From positions 18,274,266-18,338,265 of the forward strand of contig OX387197.1 in assembly GCA_947561715.1 (NCBI GenBank): a stretch of 64,000 nt of DNA, in the 5' to 3' direction. This document shows positions 48,501 to 64,000 of this stretch, in pieces. The notes under the pieces are model-generated. The model was not told where the DNA came from and did not search any database. It saw nothing but the letters and a program-made list of their open reading frames with translations. Made by a program: the position numbers and the translations under genes. The stretch is from Ascidia mentula (taxonomy: Eukaryota > Chordata > Ascidiacea > Phlebobranchia > Ascidiidae). How positions within the stretch are numbered: position 1 is the stretch's first letter; the number at the start of each line of letters is the position of its first letter.

Positions 48501-49748
48501 TACAATAATAAGGGTAACGTGCAGGGGGATGGTTATATGTTGTTAAACCAAAGACAATGTGGCCAGCCGAAAAGAATTTTTTTGTATAAGCGATATGAGT
48601 GTTGGTTTTGGCACTGTTGGTTTTAGCTTTTTCCTGCCCACAGTATTTCCATCATGGTTGGTTTCCGGCGGGTTACACCTAGTTTGGTACCCAATGTCTA
48701 ATGACGCTGACAAGATCGTTATAAGTCACATCATAGCTGCAGTTATGAGACCTATTGGGTCTGCAGCTCACTATGGTGAGTTTACTGTTTAATTTTGTAT
48801 TAGATGATGGTTCTTGATCTATCATGGAACTTAATTGGAGACGCCGGGGCTTCTTATCTGTCTAGATGTGTCCACAACGTCAATCTTCTCATATTGTGTC
48901 ATTCTCATATTGGAGCAGAGGGCGTCAAACATCTGACCAACGCAATAACAAATCTTTGCTTTCCAGTAAATACATTATACCTATATATTTTTTTGCGTTC
49001 GGATTTTGGATTATATTTGTGTATAGGCCTACAACCGCCTCAATTATCTGATTAGCAGTTTACATATTGTCTGTAGGCGAAATTTGTGTTGTAGGGCTAA
49101 ATTGTTATCTCAACTGAACTCAGATATCTTTCATATAGATGAAAAGGTTGAATCTGAGTGGAAACAAGATCGGAGACGATGGGGCCATTTCACTCGCGGG
49201 ATGCGTTCACAACCTGAAAATGCTGGAACTTGTCGACTGCGGTATTGCGAACAGCGGTGCTCAAATCATTTTTGAGAAGTTGCAAGCGGTCCCTGCACCG
49301 GTAAACTGTTTCTTTGTATATAAACATGTGTTTGGATAAGCATCCAAGGTTCGAATGAACGTAGTCCAAAACCTGTTTTTTGTTGCATAACCATTTTCAT
49401 ACACATGGAAAAAATGTTTTTGCGTGACTTACAGGCTACAAACTAGCTGTCACTTCCAGTGACAGTTTTGTTTCTGTTGTAGTTTCTTTAAATGTGATAA
49501 AAGGTGTTTTTATTCTCACAACACCACTATCAGACGTTGTTTCTACGTCATTCAGTTTTCGTTCTGTGTTGCAGATGGAATGTCTGAAGTTATCTTACAA
49601 TCCTGGTATTACAGACGACTGTCTTAGCTCCCTGCTGGGTTGCACTGACAACCTAAAAATTGTGCATATCAGCTGGTGCTCTTTGACCGACAACGGCAAA
49701 AAAATTCTGGCTGCGAAGTCGCATCAAAACTGTTCACTCACATTTTAA
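45591..49748 (+). CDS. NLR (NACHT-LRR) innate immune receptor with an unclassified N-terminus
   Basis: Seven exons: 45591-45755, 45821-46019, 46435-48104, 48255-48416, 48804-48965, 49139-49300 and 49575-49748 (897 residues). The first ~120 residues have no Death, CARD or TIR fold I can recognise and include HIHTSGSVYNAQVVMQNPIV. NACHT: Walker A GPTGIGKTT, Walker B VLLIFDGLDKAD, sensor KIFTSRPDQM, and winged-helix FSHLIWQEYFAA as in vertebrate NLRs. Four LRR exons follow. The first three are exactly 162 bp, phase 0, each beginning with a leucine repeat such as LDLSWNNVG or LNLSGNKIG. Cytosolic sensing is inferred from the family; the ligand is unknown. Poly(A) signal at 49765. Confidence 0.9.
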
Positions 49749-50700
49749 GCAAATCTTACAGCACAATAAAAAATAACAAGATTTCTTTTGTCGTAAACAT
49801 TATACATTTTGAAAAAAACGTCATTTTTCAGTTATTTTTTAAATGCAAAAAACTGTGCACTTTTTACTTTTTTTGCCATTGATAATTGAGATATATATTT
49901 TACGTAAATCCAATAAACTACTATTGCTCTTATGTGTGTGTTTGGCTTGGGAATATATTGACTGAATATGGCGTGACGATTGCAAGTTAGATTGTGACCC
50001 TTGTGACAAATATCTGCTCCACTTTGGCCCCAACTTCTGAGGCAGTAAACGATGGGAATGATATACCGAATAACATTATCACGACCACAAAGGAGCGTTT
50101 TTTAAACAGTGACAGCATATCAACACTTTTATTGTGGCAAAATGCAAAGAATGTTCCGGTGTTCTTGCAAATTACTTTTCAAAGTGCAGACTATATTGAT
50201 GACGTTAAAAAGGATTTAGACATTTTACGTCTGCTATTTCATTTGCTAGTGCTGGCGGCCTTACATGTTTTGCAAACATTCAGTTGAATAATTTTTAGTT
50301 TCGATCAAATGAAAAGTAAAACGTGACTGATCGTTTTAGCGCATATTGAAATAAATTTATGTTTTGTTACACACCTGGTTCACGTGACGATGCAAGCGGT
50401 GCCAGTGTTATCTATTCCTTTTTCCTTGTGTTTTTCCTGCGTTTTTAGTGTTTTTTTGTGCGTGATGCTTCACTGTTGACATAACCCTGAAGAAGTCTCG
50501 CCGGATGGCAGACGAAACGTTGGTTTCCAATAAACACTTTAGAAACTAAGTGCCAGAAGAGCAATTCCGATTAATTATGTTTTGTTGTTGCAGTTCTAAC
50601 TGATTTTTGTGAGGTGGGTGGTTTCTGCTAGTTTTGTTTGGACTCCCAAAAAGGATCATTTTCCACCTCATTTTCTTTGCGACATAAGACCAATTTAGCC
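49749..50700. other. Intergenic between NLR and FAM3-like gene
   Basis: Contains an ATG-less open frame (49993-50287) preceded by an acceptor-like TTAG and ending in a hydrophobic run; I do not recognise it. A hammerhead-like retroelement end lies at 50483-50521. Confidence 0.5.
50483..50545 (+). repeat. Hammerhead-like motif resembling a Penelope-type retroelement end
   Basis: CTGAAGA (50487-50493) and GAAAC (50514-50518) flank a hairpin made of GTCT/AGAC and GCC/GGC with a GGAT loop. AAC (50483-50485) pairs with GTT (50519-50521), and AATAAA follows at 50529. This resembles the hammerhead motifs reported at Penelope-like element ends. One extra A sits between the core and stem II, and no cleavable upstream site is evident, so activity is doubtful. 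Confidence 0.5.
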
Positions 50701-53700
50701 ATGAGATGCAGTGGTAAGACATTACTATCAGATAAATATATTTTAACTTCCTGGTAATATTGCGTGTGATTTTTCAGTGATATGTGTGGTATGTATAGAA
50801 ATTAATGTTGTGTTTACATCTAAATAGGTTAACTAGGCCGTATTTTTTTAACAATGTCTTTGTCCATAGGTGTATTTCGCATATTGCTCGTGGGGGCTAT
50901 CATGCTACTAGCCTGGTATACCATTCACCTGTATGCTCAGCTGTATGATCGGCTACAAACCAGCGAACACAAATCTGATGACAAAGTGGAAGTCATAGGT
51001 TTGAAACTTGTTTAAACAACATAGATGCTTGTGTGGAGTGGCGTGAAAAAAATGATGAGGAAAACTTTAATATTGAGGCAGACTTCTGTGTAATTGTCTT
51101 GCTAACTTTTGTAAGCACTGTAGAAAGTTTATCATCTGTGTTTGATAATTGTCCTATATTAATGTGTCCAATCTACAAGCTACAACTCACAAAAGAATAT
51201 TGACCATAATTTTAAATCTACCTTTCTATTAATAAACTAGCAGGTTGACATTCTTCTGTGGTTTAGTGACTTTATTTAGTAATGTTAACATTTTTATCAC
51301 ATCTTCTGATTTTTGATGGCTGCTAATGTATCTATGTTAAATGTGTATACAGTGTATATTGAAATTACTACTTAATATCCAATCTGGTTTAAATGTTTAG
51401 TTGAAAAGAAGGCTGACCCAGTCAAAGTTGAAGATCCTGACAAGTTGGTTGACCAAGAATCGATCAAAAAAGCTGAAGAGGATTGGGACCAGAAGCAACA
51501 AGGAAACCCTGGTAAGTGACATGAGTTTCTTCAGTATGTCTGCGCCAATTAGTTCGTAATGTTGCAACATGTTGTATGATATGTATTGGTTTCCCATTCT
51601 CTGTGGCTTTACCCGAGCTTGTTAATATGGAATTATATCATACATTGCTAATGGTATAGCTCAATAGCTGCATTATGATTTTGATTTACTGTGTATATGG
51701 AGGTAGTATTACTGATAAACACTTCAATGCCAGGCAAAGTTAAATTTTTAAAAATGTTTTTACATTTATCAGACAATGTTCGTATTGATTCACATGTCTA
51801 CTTTATTAGTTTCAATGAGAAAGCCACTGAAAGATCCATGCAAGGTTGATGTTAGTTGTCATGATGGTAAAGTCAGTTTTAAAATCATCACTGGAGCTGC
51901 TAATGTGATTGGACCAAGCATCTGTATAAACAACTCCATGTAAGCAGTTTCCAAGATTTTTTTATTGACATGTATTGTTAATAGATTTGGCAAACCTAAA
52001 AATAATATATAACAGTAAAATACTGAGCCAAGGCCTTTTTCCATTTTGTCAAATACAATAACTGATCACATTGTTTAAAATTTACACATATAGTAATCAT
52101 AGTAAAACCGTAGTTAGTGGGTTTGGTGGAGCATTTGGTCAAACTGTGATTATCCTACCTGTGTCCTGTTGCAGTTACTGGTGCTACGTGGTTGTGTCAT
52201 GAGTTTCTTCCTGTGGTTGATTCATTTGTTTGTTGTGATGGTAACATTAATTTGCCGTATGTGTTGAGATATATCATAGGGTTGCAAGTATTACTTTTAA
52301 ATAATCACAATGTACAGCCAGTGTACACAACAAACTCTTGTAATTTCAATATTTATATATATACCAAGTTTAGGATCTTCCTTTTTATAAGTAATTTGTT
52401 GATAAGCATCATGTGATATTTACTTGATATGAAGTTAAATTACCAGCAGGTTGCTGACACAACAAGGTCTGAGTAAGCAACAACTAATTGATTTCTTTGG
52501 TTTAATGAAAGGGTTTTAAACTTTTAACTACTGAGCATTTGAATAGTAAAGAATCCATTTACTTAACAACTGCATCTATCACGTCATATTGGAGAACAGC
52601 TACTAGTTAAAAGAAAAGTTCTCATGCTTATTCTTAGAGCAATCACAGCCCAACAACACAAATAAAAAGGGTTTCAGAGCAACATTGACAAACACATGTG
52701 TATATCACTAGCACGATTAATTACTTGCACTCATTAATGACCAATATGCTATATCCATATTCAAGAGATTTATGCTCAATAACTAAAAAGGGGGTTGGCA
52801 TTTTTATATGTGGTTTCATTTTTTTTTTGTGCTATACATAAACCTTTGTGATGGTGTTATTGTTACTAAGATTAATTGTAAGCAGTACCTTTGCAAATAA
52901 TAACCAGCTCATTTACGCTTGAGCCAGATTGACAACAGGATGTAACCTTAACGTTTCTTCCTTCACATTTGTGTTTGTAACGTTTTATACAGGCGTGACG
53001 GGTAGGTTTTGTCTCCTTTTCTGACCATCTTATGTTATTATTCGAACAACTGGGCTACCGCAGAAAACCGTTATTCAATACGGGTGCACCCAGGCGAATA
53101 TTATTTTATTGTCAAAACGCGTCCATGTGTCTTTGCAGAGTTATGAGGAATTCTCTGAATAACGTGGACCGTGGAATGAACGTGGCGGTTGTGGATGGAA
53201 AGACGGGAAAGTCCACAAAACAACTTGTATTCGATCTTTACGGAAAGGGTAAGACGTTGTGGAACTTGATTGTTTTGCGACAAACACTATTGAAAGAATT
53301 TATTTTTGTGACTAATTTAGTTAAATTTATGTGAAACTGCATCAACAGACAGCACAGAGCTCATCAACTTTCTTGATGCATTAAAACCCGACGAAATCAT
53401 ACTTGTAACCACCTACGATGATGCGGCGTTCAAGTAAGCCCGTTAATCAAATACATTTCCTTTGTTTTGAGCAAACGAAAGTACGGCTGTTTGATTTTGC
53501 TCGACTGTAGCAGTAGCCCGTCGGCTTAAAAGGTGACGAAGCAACCAACACTTTTGGTTATCGTTACATGCGTCATACTTTCAATATCAAGCGTGCTTGG
53601 GGTTTTCATATACACATGAGTGAATTCATATGCACACATGCAGTTAACATTATCAAATACCACCTAAAAACTCAGAAAAATTTAGTGTGCAACGATTCGG

Positions 53701-54422
53701 TAAATAAACGTCTATTGGCGTTCGATGACATGTTATATTTTATAACAAAAATATGTGGAAATTATGGATGTATAAATACATATATTACATTGGTCAGCAG
53801 TTCCTAATTATTTTCCAGACTTGACGACAAGGCGAAACAGAAGCTGACTGACCTGGGAAGTAAACACGCTGCTAAATTATCCTTCAGAGACAATTGGATT
53901 TTCGTCGGTGGAAAGAATATAAAAAAGCCAACAGATTTAGAACAGGTAAGTGTCAAATTGGTTAGAATGATGCAAAGAAAGTTTCATGTCAAATAGTTGC
54001 CATAGAGTTGTCAAAATAAACACTATTGGGATGTTTAATCTACATGGGTTATACGTGTGAAAATTGCCCACATCCTTCGCTTTTGTTGCAACGGTGCGTT
54101 TTTTATTTGCGCTGCCAGCTGACTACTAAATCATTTATATATTTTGCCTTCGTGTTATGTTTGTGCTGTTTATGACCTCATAAACTTGGGAACTATTATT
54201 ACGGCGAAATAAGTGCGGATGATTAAGACATTTACTTTCTTGATTGTAATTTGTAATTAAAACGATCCGTTTGTGAGGTTATTAAAACCGTCCGCGACTT
54301 TCCCAAGCACATTTTACTATTTTGCTTCCGAACAGATTTTGCAAAACGACAAAGAGAAAAACAAGTACGGCGAATGGCCAGAGGCCTTTTCGTTGGAGGG
54401 TTGCTTGCCCCTGACCAGATGA
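50701..54422 (+). CDS. FAM3/ILEI-like secreted or Golgi protein
   Basis: Eight exons: 50701-50713, 50870-50998, 51401-51511, 51810-51939, 53139-53248, 53349-53433, 53819-53945 and 54336-54422 (263 residues; human FAM3C 227). An N-terminal hydrophobic segment (FRILLVGAIMLLAWYTIHLY) acts as signal or anchor, followed by an acidic/Lys-rich linker of about 60 residues absent from FAM3C. The beta-beta-alpha FAM3 fold shows SFKIITGAANVIGPSICI, GMNVAVVDGKTG, VTTYDDAAFKLDDKAKQ, FRDNWIFVGGK and WPEAFSLEGCLP. Four cysteines fit the conserved disulfide pattern (CKVDVSC, SIC, EGC). FAM3 members act as cytokine-like factors in vertebrates; POMGNT1 shares the fold but is much longer. Confidence 0.9.
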
Positions 54423-56340
54423 TGTTCCAAATGATCAGGACTTTGCCCTACACGCATAAGCGTAAAAAGGTTCCGACACCGTTACCAGAGGTGCGGTATC
54501 GCATCCAATTAACACTTTTCCACTATAGTTAGGAATGCTTGTGTATGCCCTGTTTACTTTAATGCAAGCCCACCCCTTGCCCGCAAACATGATTGTGATT
54601 ATGTGTCCCTTGTTTGTAATTTCCAGAGAAATTAGCTCAGAAACAGTGTAACACTTTTCGAAAGTAAAAAACGCTGTTTGATGTTTAAGTGGGCAAATAT
54701 TTCATTGTTTATGGGAGCCACCCATAAACTTTGCGCACATTGAAAGTTTGTGTTGCCAATTTTTTTCTATTGCCTCTCTTCATGGTGTAAGTTTGGCAAA
54801 GACTCGCAGGAGGTTTAGCATTTTGCGGTCATCTGCGTGATTCGCACTTGCGCGCAAATTATAAGAGATTGTAGATTATTAAATACCAATGCGGAATTCG
54901 GTTTTTCTGCAACAGATCGTCAAATTTATGCGCCGGCGTAGTTTTAAAACTGACTGCATGCGACAGCGACTTTGCGAGAGTGTTCTACCCACATGCTGTA
55001 ACTATAATTTGTATGCTTTATTCCTTTCCTGCCTTGTCATTAATTGCGTATGTTAAATTCGTATGTTACGGCCTGAATGCTTTTTTAAGCTGGCAATTCA
55101 CGACGTTGGACATCGAAGACATTCAGTCGCAAATTGTTTTTGGGCAGAAACGTCCATTAGTCGGAAAGCGTGTACCGTGTACTATTTATCACATCAATAT
55201 AGTGTGCAATTTCAATGTAATAACAGTAGGTATAGCGTTCGGATTTAGGATTGGTTGTCTCTGATATTTTTTGTGTTCTGTTTTATTTCGTAACCTGGGT
55301 AGGTAATGCTCACTTCTCCAGTTTTGCATCACATTTTGACGTTCGACATTTTTATGGCTCTACCACGGTGCTTTCACCCCCAGGAATGTGGTGGGTGCAT
55401 CGTTGAACAATTCTGCTGCTTACTCGGGGATAGCCCATATGTTTAATTTAAAGTATACGCTGTCCAAACCTTTCCACGCCACGTGCGTTCATTAAATAAA
55501 CAATAAACTTGAATTATATTGTTCGTAAACGTCAACGACTGGATAACCTTTTTTGTATAACGTATACATCTACTGTGCAAATGTTTTCTTAAATCAAACC
55601 TAAATTCTATTGCATTTTTTCTTGTTCACTATGACACGTGATTTGCTGTATATCTGGTGGCAATCCCACGAATGCCGAATTCTTGACAAGAGTTGCTCGT
55701 TTCTCATGTAATCATTTACAATGATCACAGCTAAAGCGTGTGTTCGCAACATTTTCATAGCTTGTAAATAGCTGCACACCTGTCAGCAACATATCACAAT
55801 TAATGTAAATGCTTTCCAGAATGCATTGTAATTTTGCCGGGAGCTGAATGCATTTTAAGTGACATGTGAGCTTAAAACGAATCGTTTTATATTTTGTTAT
55901 GGTTTGGTTTAGTTGAGTGCATACCTATTAATGTTTGCGACAAAGTGTTTCACATGGAAAAAGTGCTTGTTAAATATTTGACCCTTTGCTAGTTCAAACG
56001 GAAAACTGTTGTAATGGACAATATATCTCCACTGCTTTATTCGGCTAAATTTTTGCCAGGAGGCCCTTATCGCTTTTCCATTAATACATACAAAATCTTT
56101 TTTTTGTTTGTTGTTTGCAGCAGGTGTTTTGTTTGCCCGCGCAAACAAGCATGTTCATATTTCAGTTTGGAAAGTAGGAAAAAAAGAAACTGACACAAAT
56201 AAATATGGTCGGTAATTTGTTTTTCGTTGTTCACCAATCTACAGGAATGCGCACGCAATATATTTAGCTTCCAGCAAACCCAAGCTTTCCAAAAGGTAAG
56301 AAGCGACTGTGCCGGTCCGCGTGGCTTAACTGTCTTCACG
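54423..56340. other. Intergenic between convergent FAM3-like and PUS7 genes
   Basis: No gene seen. Several short frames lack family resemblance or splice support. Possible FAM3-like poly(A) signal AATAAA near 55495. Confidence 0.6.
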
Positions 56341-59300
56341 TCACGCGTTCTGCGGATCAGATTTTGGTTGTTTTGCGAGATATTCCCTAACTTCATTCTT
56401 GTGTTGATCACTCAGAGCAAGCTGATCAACAGGAGACAAATCTTGTTTCAAAACCTCTCGAAGTGCCATTGTTGCGTAACAGGAGGTGGGGAGGCTGAAT
56501 TTGATCCGCAAAGCTCGGTAGGGTCCGTCTGAACAATACGGAAACTTTGTAGAAGCAAGTCGAATGGCACGAGAGCGATCGAGGATATGTTGTAATAAAA
56601 GCCGAAGGGACAGTTGAGCATTTACAATATATCTGGGATGGGTCTAATATACAAAGACTTATGCTTACAAACAGATATATAGCATTACCTTCACCCTGTT
56701 GTTCTGTTTTTCCTTCCATTCTTTCCAAATCTGAAACCAGAAGAGGTGCCTCATAGTCTTGGTAGTTCACAAGATTCCATTCCACCATATCTGGCTTCAC
56801 TATAAGCTTCCTGTATGCTCCCGGAAGTCGATATTCCCTGTTGTAATACCACAGATACAGAACTTAATGAACATGTGTATTGTGGAACTTTAACACTAAC
56901 TAAAAACACATGTTGTTAAGACATGTTTATATAACAACACCAAATCTGGAGGACACCTAAGTGACCATGCTATGTTTCTAATGGTACAGTTAGACCTTGT
57001 TAATTTGAACTACTTGATTTTCATATAATATCTGTTTAGTGGGGTGTCCGGCATACAATCTCAAAAACAGGGTGAAGTATGCTTTTAAAAGTTTGGTGCT
57101 GCATAGCGGATTAGAGATATAAGATAATACAAATAAGCTAATGTTTTTTGGAATAGCAAAACAGTATTGACACTCATGTTACTGTTTACTAAAATTCAAC
57201 TTACTTGACTCTATGGTCAAAGTCAGTATCTTGAATGTCATCCTCTTTTAGAATTTCTTCATACCAACAGTTCATGCCGCTACCTGGATACGTAATTTGG
57301 AAACCAGGCAAAGGCAACACCACATCATTGATGGAATAAGAAGACAGGTCATCCTCTTCCAAATGTTTAACTTCAATTACGTTATCTTTCCTTCGCTTTT
57401 TGGTTGGGGGCCCGCTGTCATCATCTTCCAGTGTAAGCCTGTGAAAGAGGAAATTTGTCAATAATTTTTCGAATAATGCTTTCATGGCAAACAATTTTAA
57501 ACGAATGCTTTTGTTTCTACATACACAGTGACATGTAAATGATACACAATTAAACAGTTTTAATTGTTGCAAAAAAAAAACTTACTGTTGTTTGGAGTTG
57601 AGTAAAACCAAGTCTCCAACAACAGGTTGTAAACCACTGTGGCGAATACGTCTGCTTGCTGCTTTATTCCACACTAAACTTTGGTAGCTGTGAAGATACA
57701 TGGTGCGCACATTTCTTGGCATAAACGTTAGTGCCTGAACTAACTGGGTTGTTCCTAGATAATGAAAATTATTGCACAGTCCAAGGTAACAAACCAAACA
57801 AAACTCACCATATTTTTGAATGCCCTGTAGCAGGAGTCTTTCTAAAGAATGTTTGCGGTCCAATGTTTTAAGTATTTTTGTTGCCTTGCCAGCTTCCCTC
57901 CAGCCCTTGGCAGAAACCAGGGCATCACCTTTAAGCCCTGCATGAAAAGCAACATATAATGAAGACATGCCACATTGTACTTGCACTCATATATACAGAA
58001 TAAAACGCTAATACACTTTTGTGGCATATTCATGTTTCTGTAGACTGTAATTAAACAGAGTCAGTGTCACAAAAGTTGGCCATTAACCTGAATAAACTGC
58101 AGAAAGGATCTGATCAACAGCTTGATCCCACTTTTTCTTCAGAATTGATTTTCCAATTTCATATGTTGGGAGTGAAGTTGACCCGAATCGCTGCATTCCA
58201 AAGTAGTTTATGAAACCTAGATGCTCAAAAGATTGGACAGCACATGAAATATCACTTTCCTTGGCATCTCTTATGTTTCTGCAAAAAAACGTAATATCCA
58301 TAAAAACATATTTTTCTACATTTTTATTAATTTACATTTACAAAAACATATTGTCTCTATATTAACACAACTCCTGTAAAAGAAGTATGTATACATATAA
58401 CATGGCCCAGGTGAACATAAATCTGCAATACCTTACAATTGCTGCAAAGTAATTTCCACTAAGGTCTCCTAAACTTAAAGGTTGTGCTCCAAGACTAAAA
58501 TTTCCAATTGTTAATTTTCCTCTTTGTTTTGTTAAAAACGCCAGTCTGTGGTATGGCAGAGATGTTGTGATCTCCTAAACAAACATCATAAACTATTAGA
58601 AAATATTAAAGCATATTAGTGTATGGTATATATATGTTTTTTGTAAAAGAAACTGTTTTTACCTGGACAGTTATTCCTTGCTTGTCTTTGTTGCCAGCGT
58701 ATTGAAAAGCTTTCGGATGCTTTAAGGATAGTTTGGATGTGATGAGATTGATAGCACCTGAAGTGGCGATATTTTGCTTGTGCAAAACAAATCTGCAATA
58801 CGTCTTTTTTTCATGTCTTTTGCGCATGTAGTGTCCATCACCTAATGTAAAGTGTATTGTCGTATACAAATAAACATAAAAGAATATTAATTTTTACCTT
58901 TGTTAAATTATTGAACAAATTGTAGCATAATGTACATAGTTAAGGAAAGAAATACATACAAAGCATTGACTATCTAGCTACCAGATTTAGATCTGCACAC
59001 TTTGATTATTTTATTTCCACTCTCAGTATCGTCCACAGTTGAGCTTTCAAGGTTTGGGTAAAGGCATCTTATGGCTTTGTGAATTTCTGCTCGCCCTGTT
59101 TTGTCACAATCCACCTGAATTATGATTGTTTATGAAAATAGAAACAATTATTGTTGTTATTTGCTGAAATTACTAATGAATATACCGGTTGTCACATTGA
59201 TAACTCACTGATATATGTGTACACAGATTTGTTAGGATCAAGCAATAGTTTTGTACCTTTATTAGAACCTGATTAGGTGATTCACTCGTATTTTGGTCTA

Positions 59301-59612
59301 AAGCCATCAACAACAAGTTGTCTGCAGGGTCAACAATGCTTGGAAGGACTATTTTCTGAAAAAAATTCATGTTCAACAATGTGTATTAGGCTTAGGTACA
59401 AAATAGTTGGGGATTTTACAAAAAATTACTTCCGATTCATTTTTATCCGGTGATGGAGGTGGATCAAATGTAGTGAGATGAACGACCTTTCCACAAGACG
59501 AGACTTCGTTCACCAAAAAATCTTGGCACCGAAGCTTCACAATTCCGACAAAACCTTTGGCGTTTCCAACAAACTCAGTAATTCCAACGTCTTTTTCTCG
59601 CAAAGTATTCAT
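56341..59612 (-). CDS. PUS7: PUS7 tRNA/mRNA pseudouridine synthase (TruD family)
   Basis: Converts U to pseudouridine at UNUAR-type sites in tRNA and mRNA. Eleven exons on minus: 59430-59612, 59257-59355, 58982-59114, 58663-58841, 58432-58574, 58088-58278, 57809-57937, 57586-57754, 57205-57438, 56689-56837 and 56341-56528 (598 residues; human 661). Motifs: VGITEFV near the N-terminus, AGNKDKQGITVQ with the catalytic Asp, GFINYFGMQRFG, YLHSYQSLVWN, GDLVLL, LPGFQITYPG, LPGAYRKLIVKP, and ALRIKFSLPTSCYATMALREVLK in the last exon. The start was set at MNTLREKD; upstream in-frame Mets exist, but the longest frame would overlap POLM. The long acidic N-terminus of human PUS7 is missing. Confidence 0.94.
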
Positions 59613-59802
59613 ATCTTTCGCATTGCACAATCTTTTCACAAATACGTAAAATTCAAGGACGGTTCGCATTCGCAACGCATATTGCACGTGTTGGGTCACG
59701 TGATTAAACAAACTCACAACACATTTACCATCTAGCGGACATATTAAATGCATTATCTGTGTGTGTGTACAAGATAAGTGCGTCTTTAAAACTACCTTTG
59801 CA
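59613..59802. promoter_or_regulatory. Shared 190 bp upstream region of PUS7 and POLM
   Basis: The two start codons point away from each other across about 190 bp with no other feature, so both promoters must lie here or within the first exons. No TATA box was seen. Confidence 0.6.
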
Positions 59803-63109
<3,307 letters not shown>

Positions 63110-64000
63110 TTTTTCTTTTTTACGCCACATTATTTTTTTTCAACAAATTGCGCTTCGTCATTTCATTTTTAAATGGCTATGTAATATATTTGTGTACGAA
63201 ACCGTCCATGAAATTATTGTCCATTAGGTCGTTATATACAAAGAAAACTGTATGGTGTTTGTTATCGACAGGCTATAATTGTCAATTTTCAAAGCATAAA
63301 TTGTTCAATATGATAACCAGATAAACTTAACAGTGAACAAACTGTTATTTTTTCCTTGTCGTATATTTCTTTCTATATTTTTCCCGCAAAAACGAGATTT
63401 ACCGGAATTTTTCCGAGGCTTTGGGGTTTTTTGCATGTCTATCCCAAAAGTTGTCCACATAAAATAAATAAACATCACTGGTATTGCGCAAAAGAAATAT
63501 TGGAGGACTATTGACAACTACCAGCGACCGCAATACAACACACACAAATTAAATCTTCGATTGGATGGCGTTGATTTGTGATGATGGTGGATGTTTTGTG
63601 GCAACCGATTTGCAACTGACAATTAAGAAAATGTACATTTTAAAGCAAGAATATCACACTTGTTTTTAATCGACTTTCCCCTTGGTACACTTACAAATAA
63701 ATACAAATATGCAAGATGCGTTTTTATTACATTTTTGCTTGACTTTTCAAGTGTTTGTCAGTTAAATACCTACGCAAACAAGTTCTAGTTTGCCTACTGA
63801 ACATAGCAATATCACCATACAAGCAATTTCGTAATATTTATGACCTGATAATTAAAGACAGGGCGTTTGAAGCGAGTAAGCCAGTGTGTACTTTATTCAA
63901 AACAAGGTGATTTATATAATATTATAACCAGTTATTACAATTAATGCTGTTCGTCTGATTTGAATTCAGTTGCATAGATTTTCACAGATGGAGTTCTAAT
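63110..64000. other. 3' flank of POLM to window end, no gene seen
   Basis: AT-rich. Possible POLM poly(A) signal AATAAA at 63463. Remaining open frames are short and featureless. Confidence 0.55.

Noticed and set aside
48559-48792. 77-residue frame in the NLR intron, considered as an extra LRR exon
   Set aside because: No leucine-repeat pattern, and the flanking 162 bp exons already join in phase.
49993-50287. 97-residue open frame after the NLR gene, with hydrophobic end
   Set aside because: No ATG, in-frame stop just before, no partner exons found; kept only as a note in the intergenic entry.
56227-56532. 101-residue plus-strand frame
   Set aside because: Antisense to the last PUS7 exon, which is supported by homology and phase.

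Overview
The window looks like nuclear DNA of an ascidian tunicate, most likely Ciona. It is AT-rich, has many short GT-AG introns, carries proteins close to vertebrate orthologues, and shows tight gene-to-gene spacing with a splice-acceptor arrangement typical of spliced-leader operons. Species is inferred from style and gene content only.

Layout: (1) 1-10.9 kb, minus strand: a MAPKAPK2/3-type kinase in eight visible exons, C-terminus off the left edge. (2) 10.9-16.7 kb: intergenic DNA holding a decayed L1/Tx1-like LINE. (3) 16.7-30.7 kb, plus: three tandem aminoacylase-1 (M20 peptidase family) genes. The last two are a recent duplication; the first is older and hosts a Harbinger-like transposon and a palindrome carrying two hammerhead ribozymes. 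(4) 31.2-35.3 kb, plus: a bifunctional pseudouridine catabolic enzyme (pseudouridine-5'-phosphate glycosidase fused to a PfkB kinase). (5) 35.9-44.0 kb: a compact housekeeping block of SEC13(-), RBM7(-), ZCRB1(+), FARSA(-) and ZNF330(-). (6) 45.6-49.7 kb, plus: a NACHT-LRR (NLR) immune receptor with an unusual N-terminus. (7) 50.7-54.4 kb, plus: a FAM3/ILEI-like secreted protein. (8) 56.3-59.6 kb, minus: PUS7 pseudouridine synthase. (9) 59.8-63.1 kb, plus: a Pol mu/TdT family DNA polymerase, divergent from PUS7 across about 190 bp, with a hAT-type MITE in one intron.

Most genes are unrelated housekeeping functions packed together. ZNF330-FARSA has the layout of a tunicate operon (poly(A) signal about 28 bp before a 3' splice site, then the next ATG). 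PUS7/POLM looks like a shared bidirectional promoter. Exon models were built by hand from splice sites and reading phase. All protein-coding models reported as intact keep frame across every junction.

The most unusual signal is the 303 bp inverted repeat at 21158-21460. Each arm encodes a full type I hammerhead ribozyme, one on each strand, inside an aminoacylase intron. A degenerate hammerhead-like motif lies at 50483-50521.
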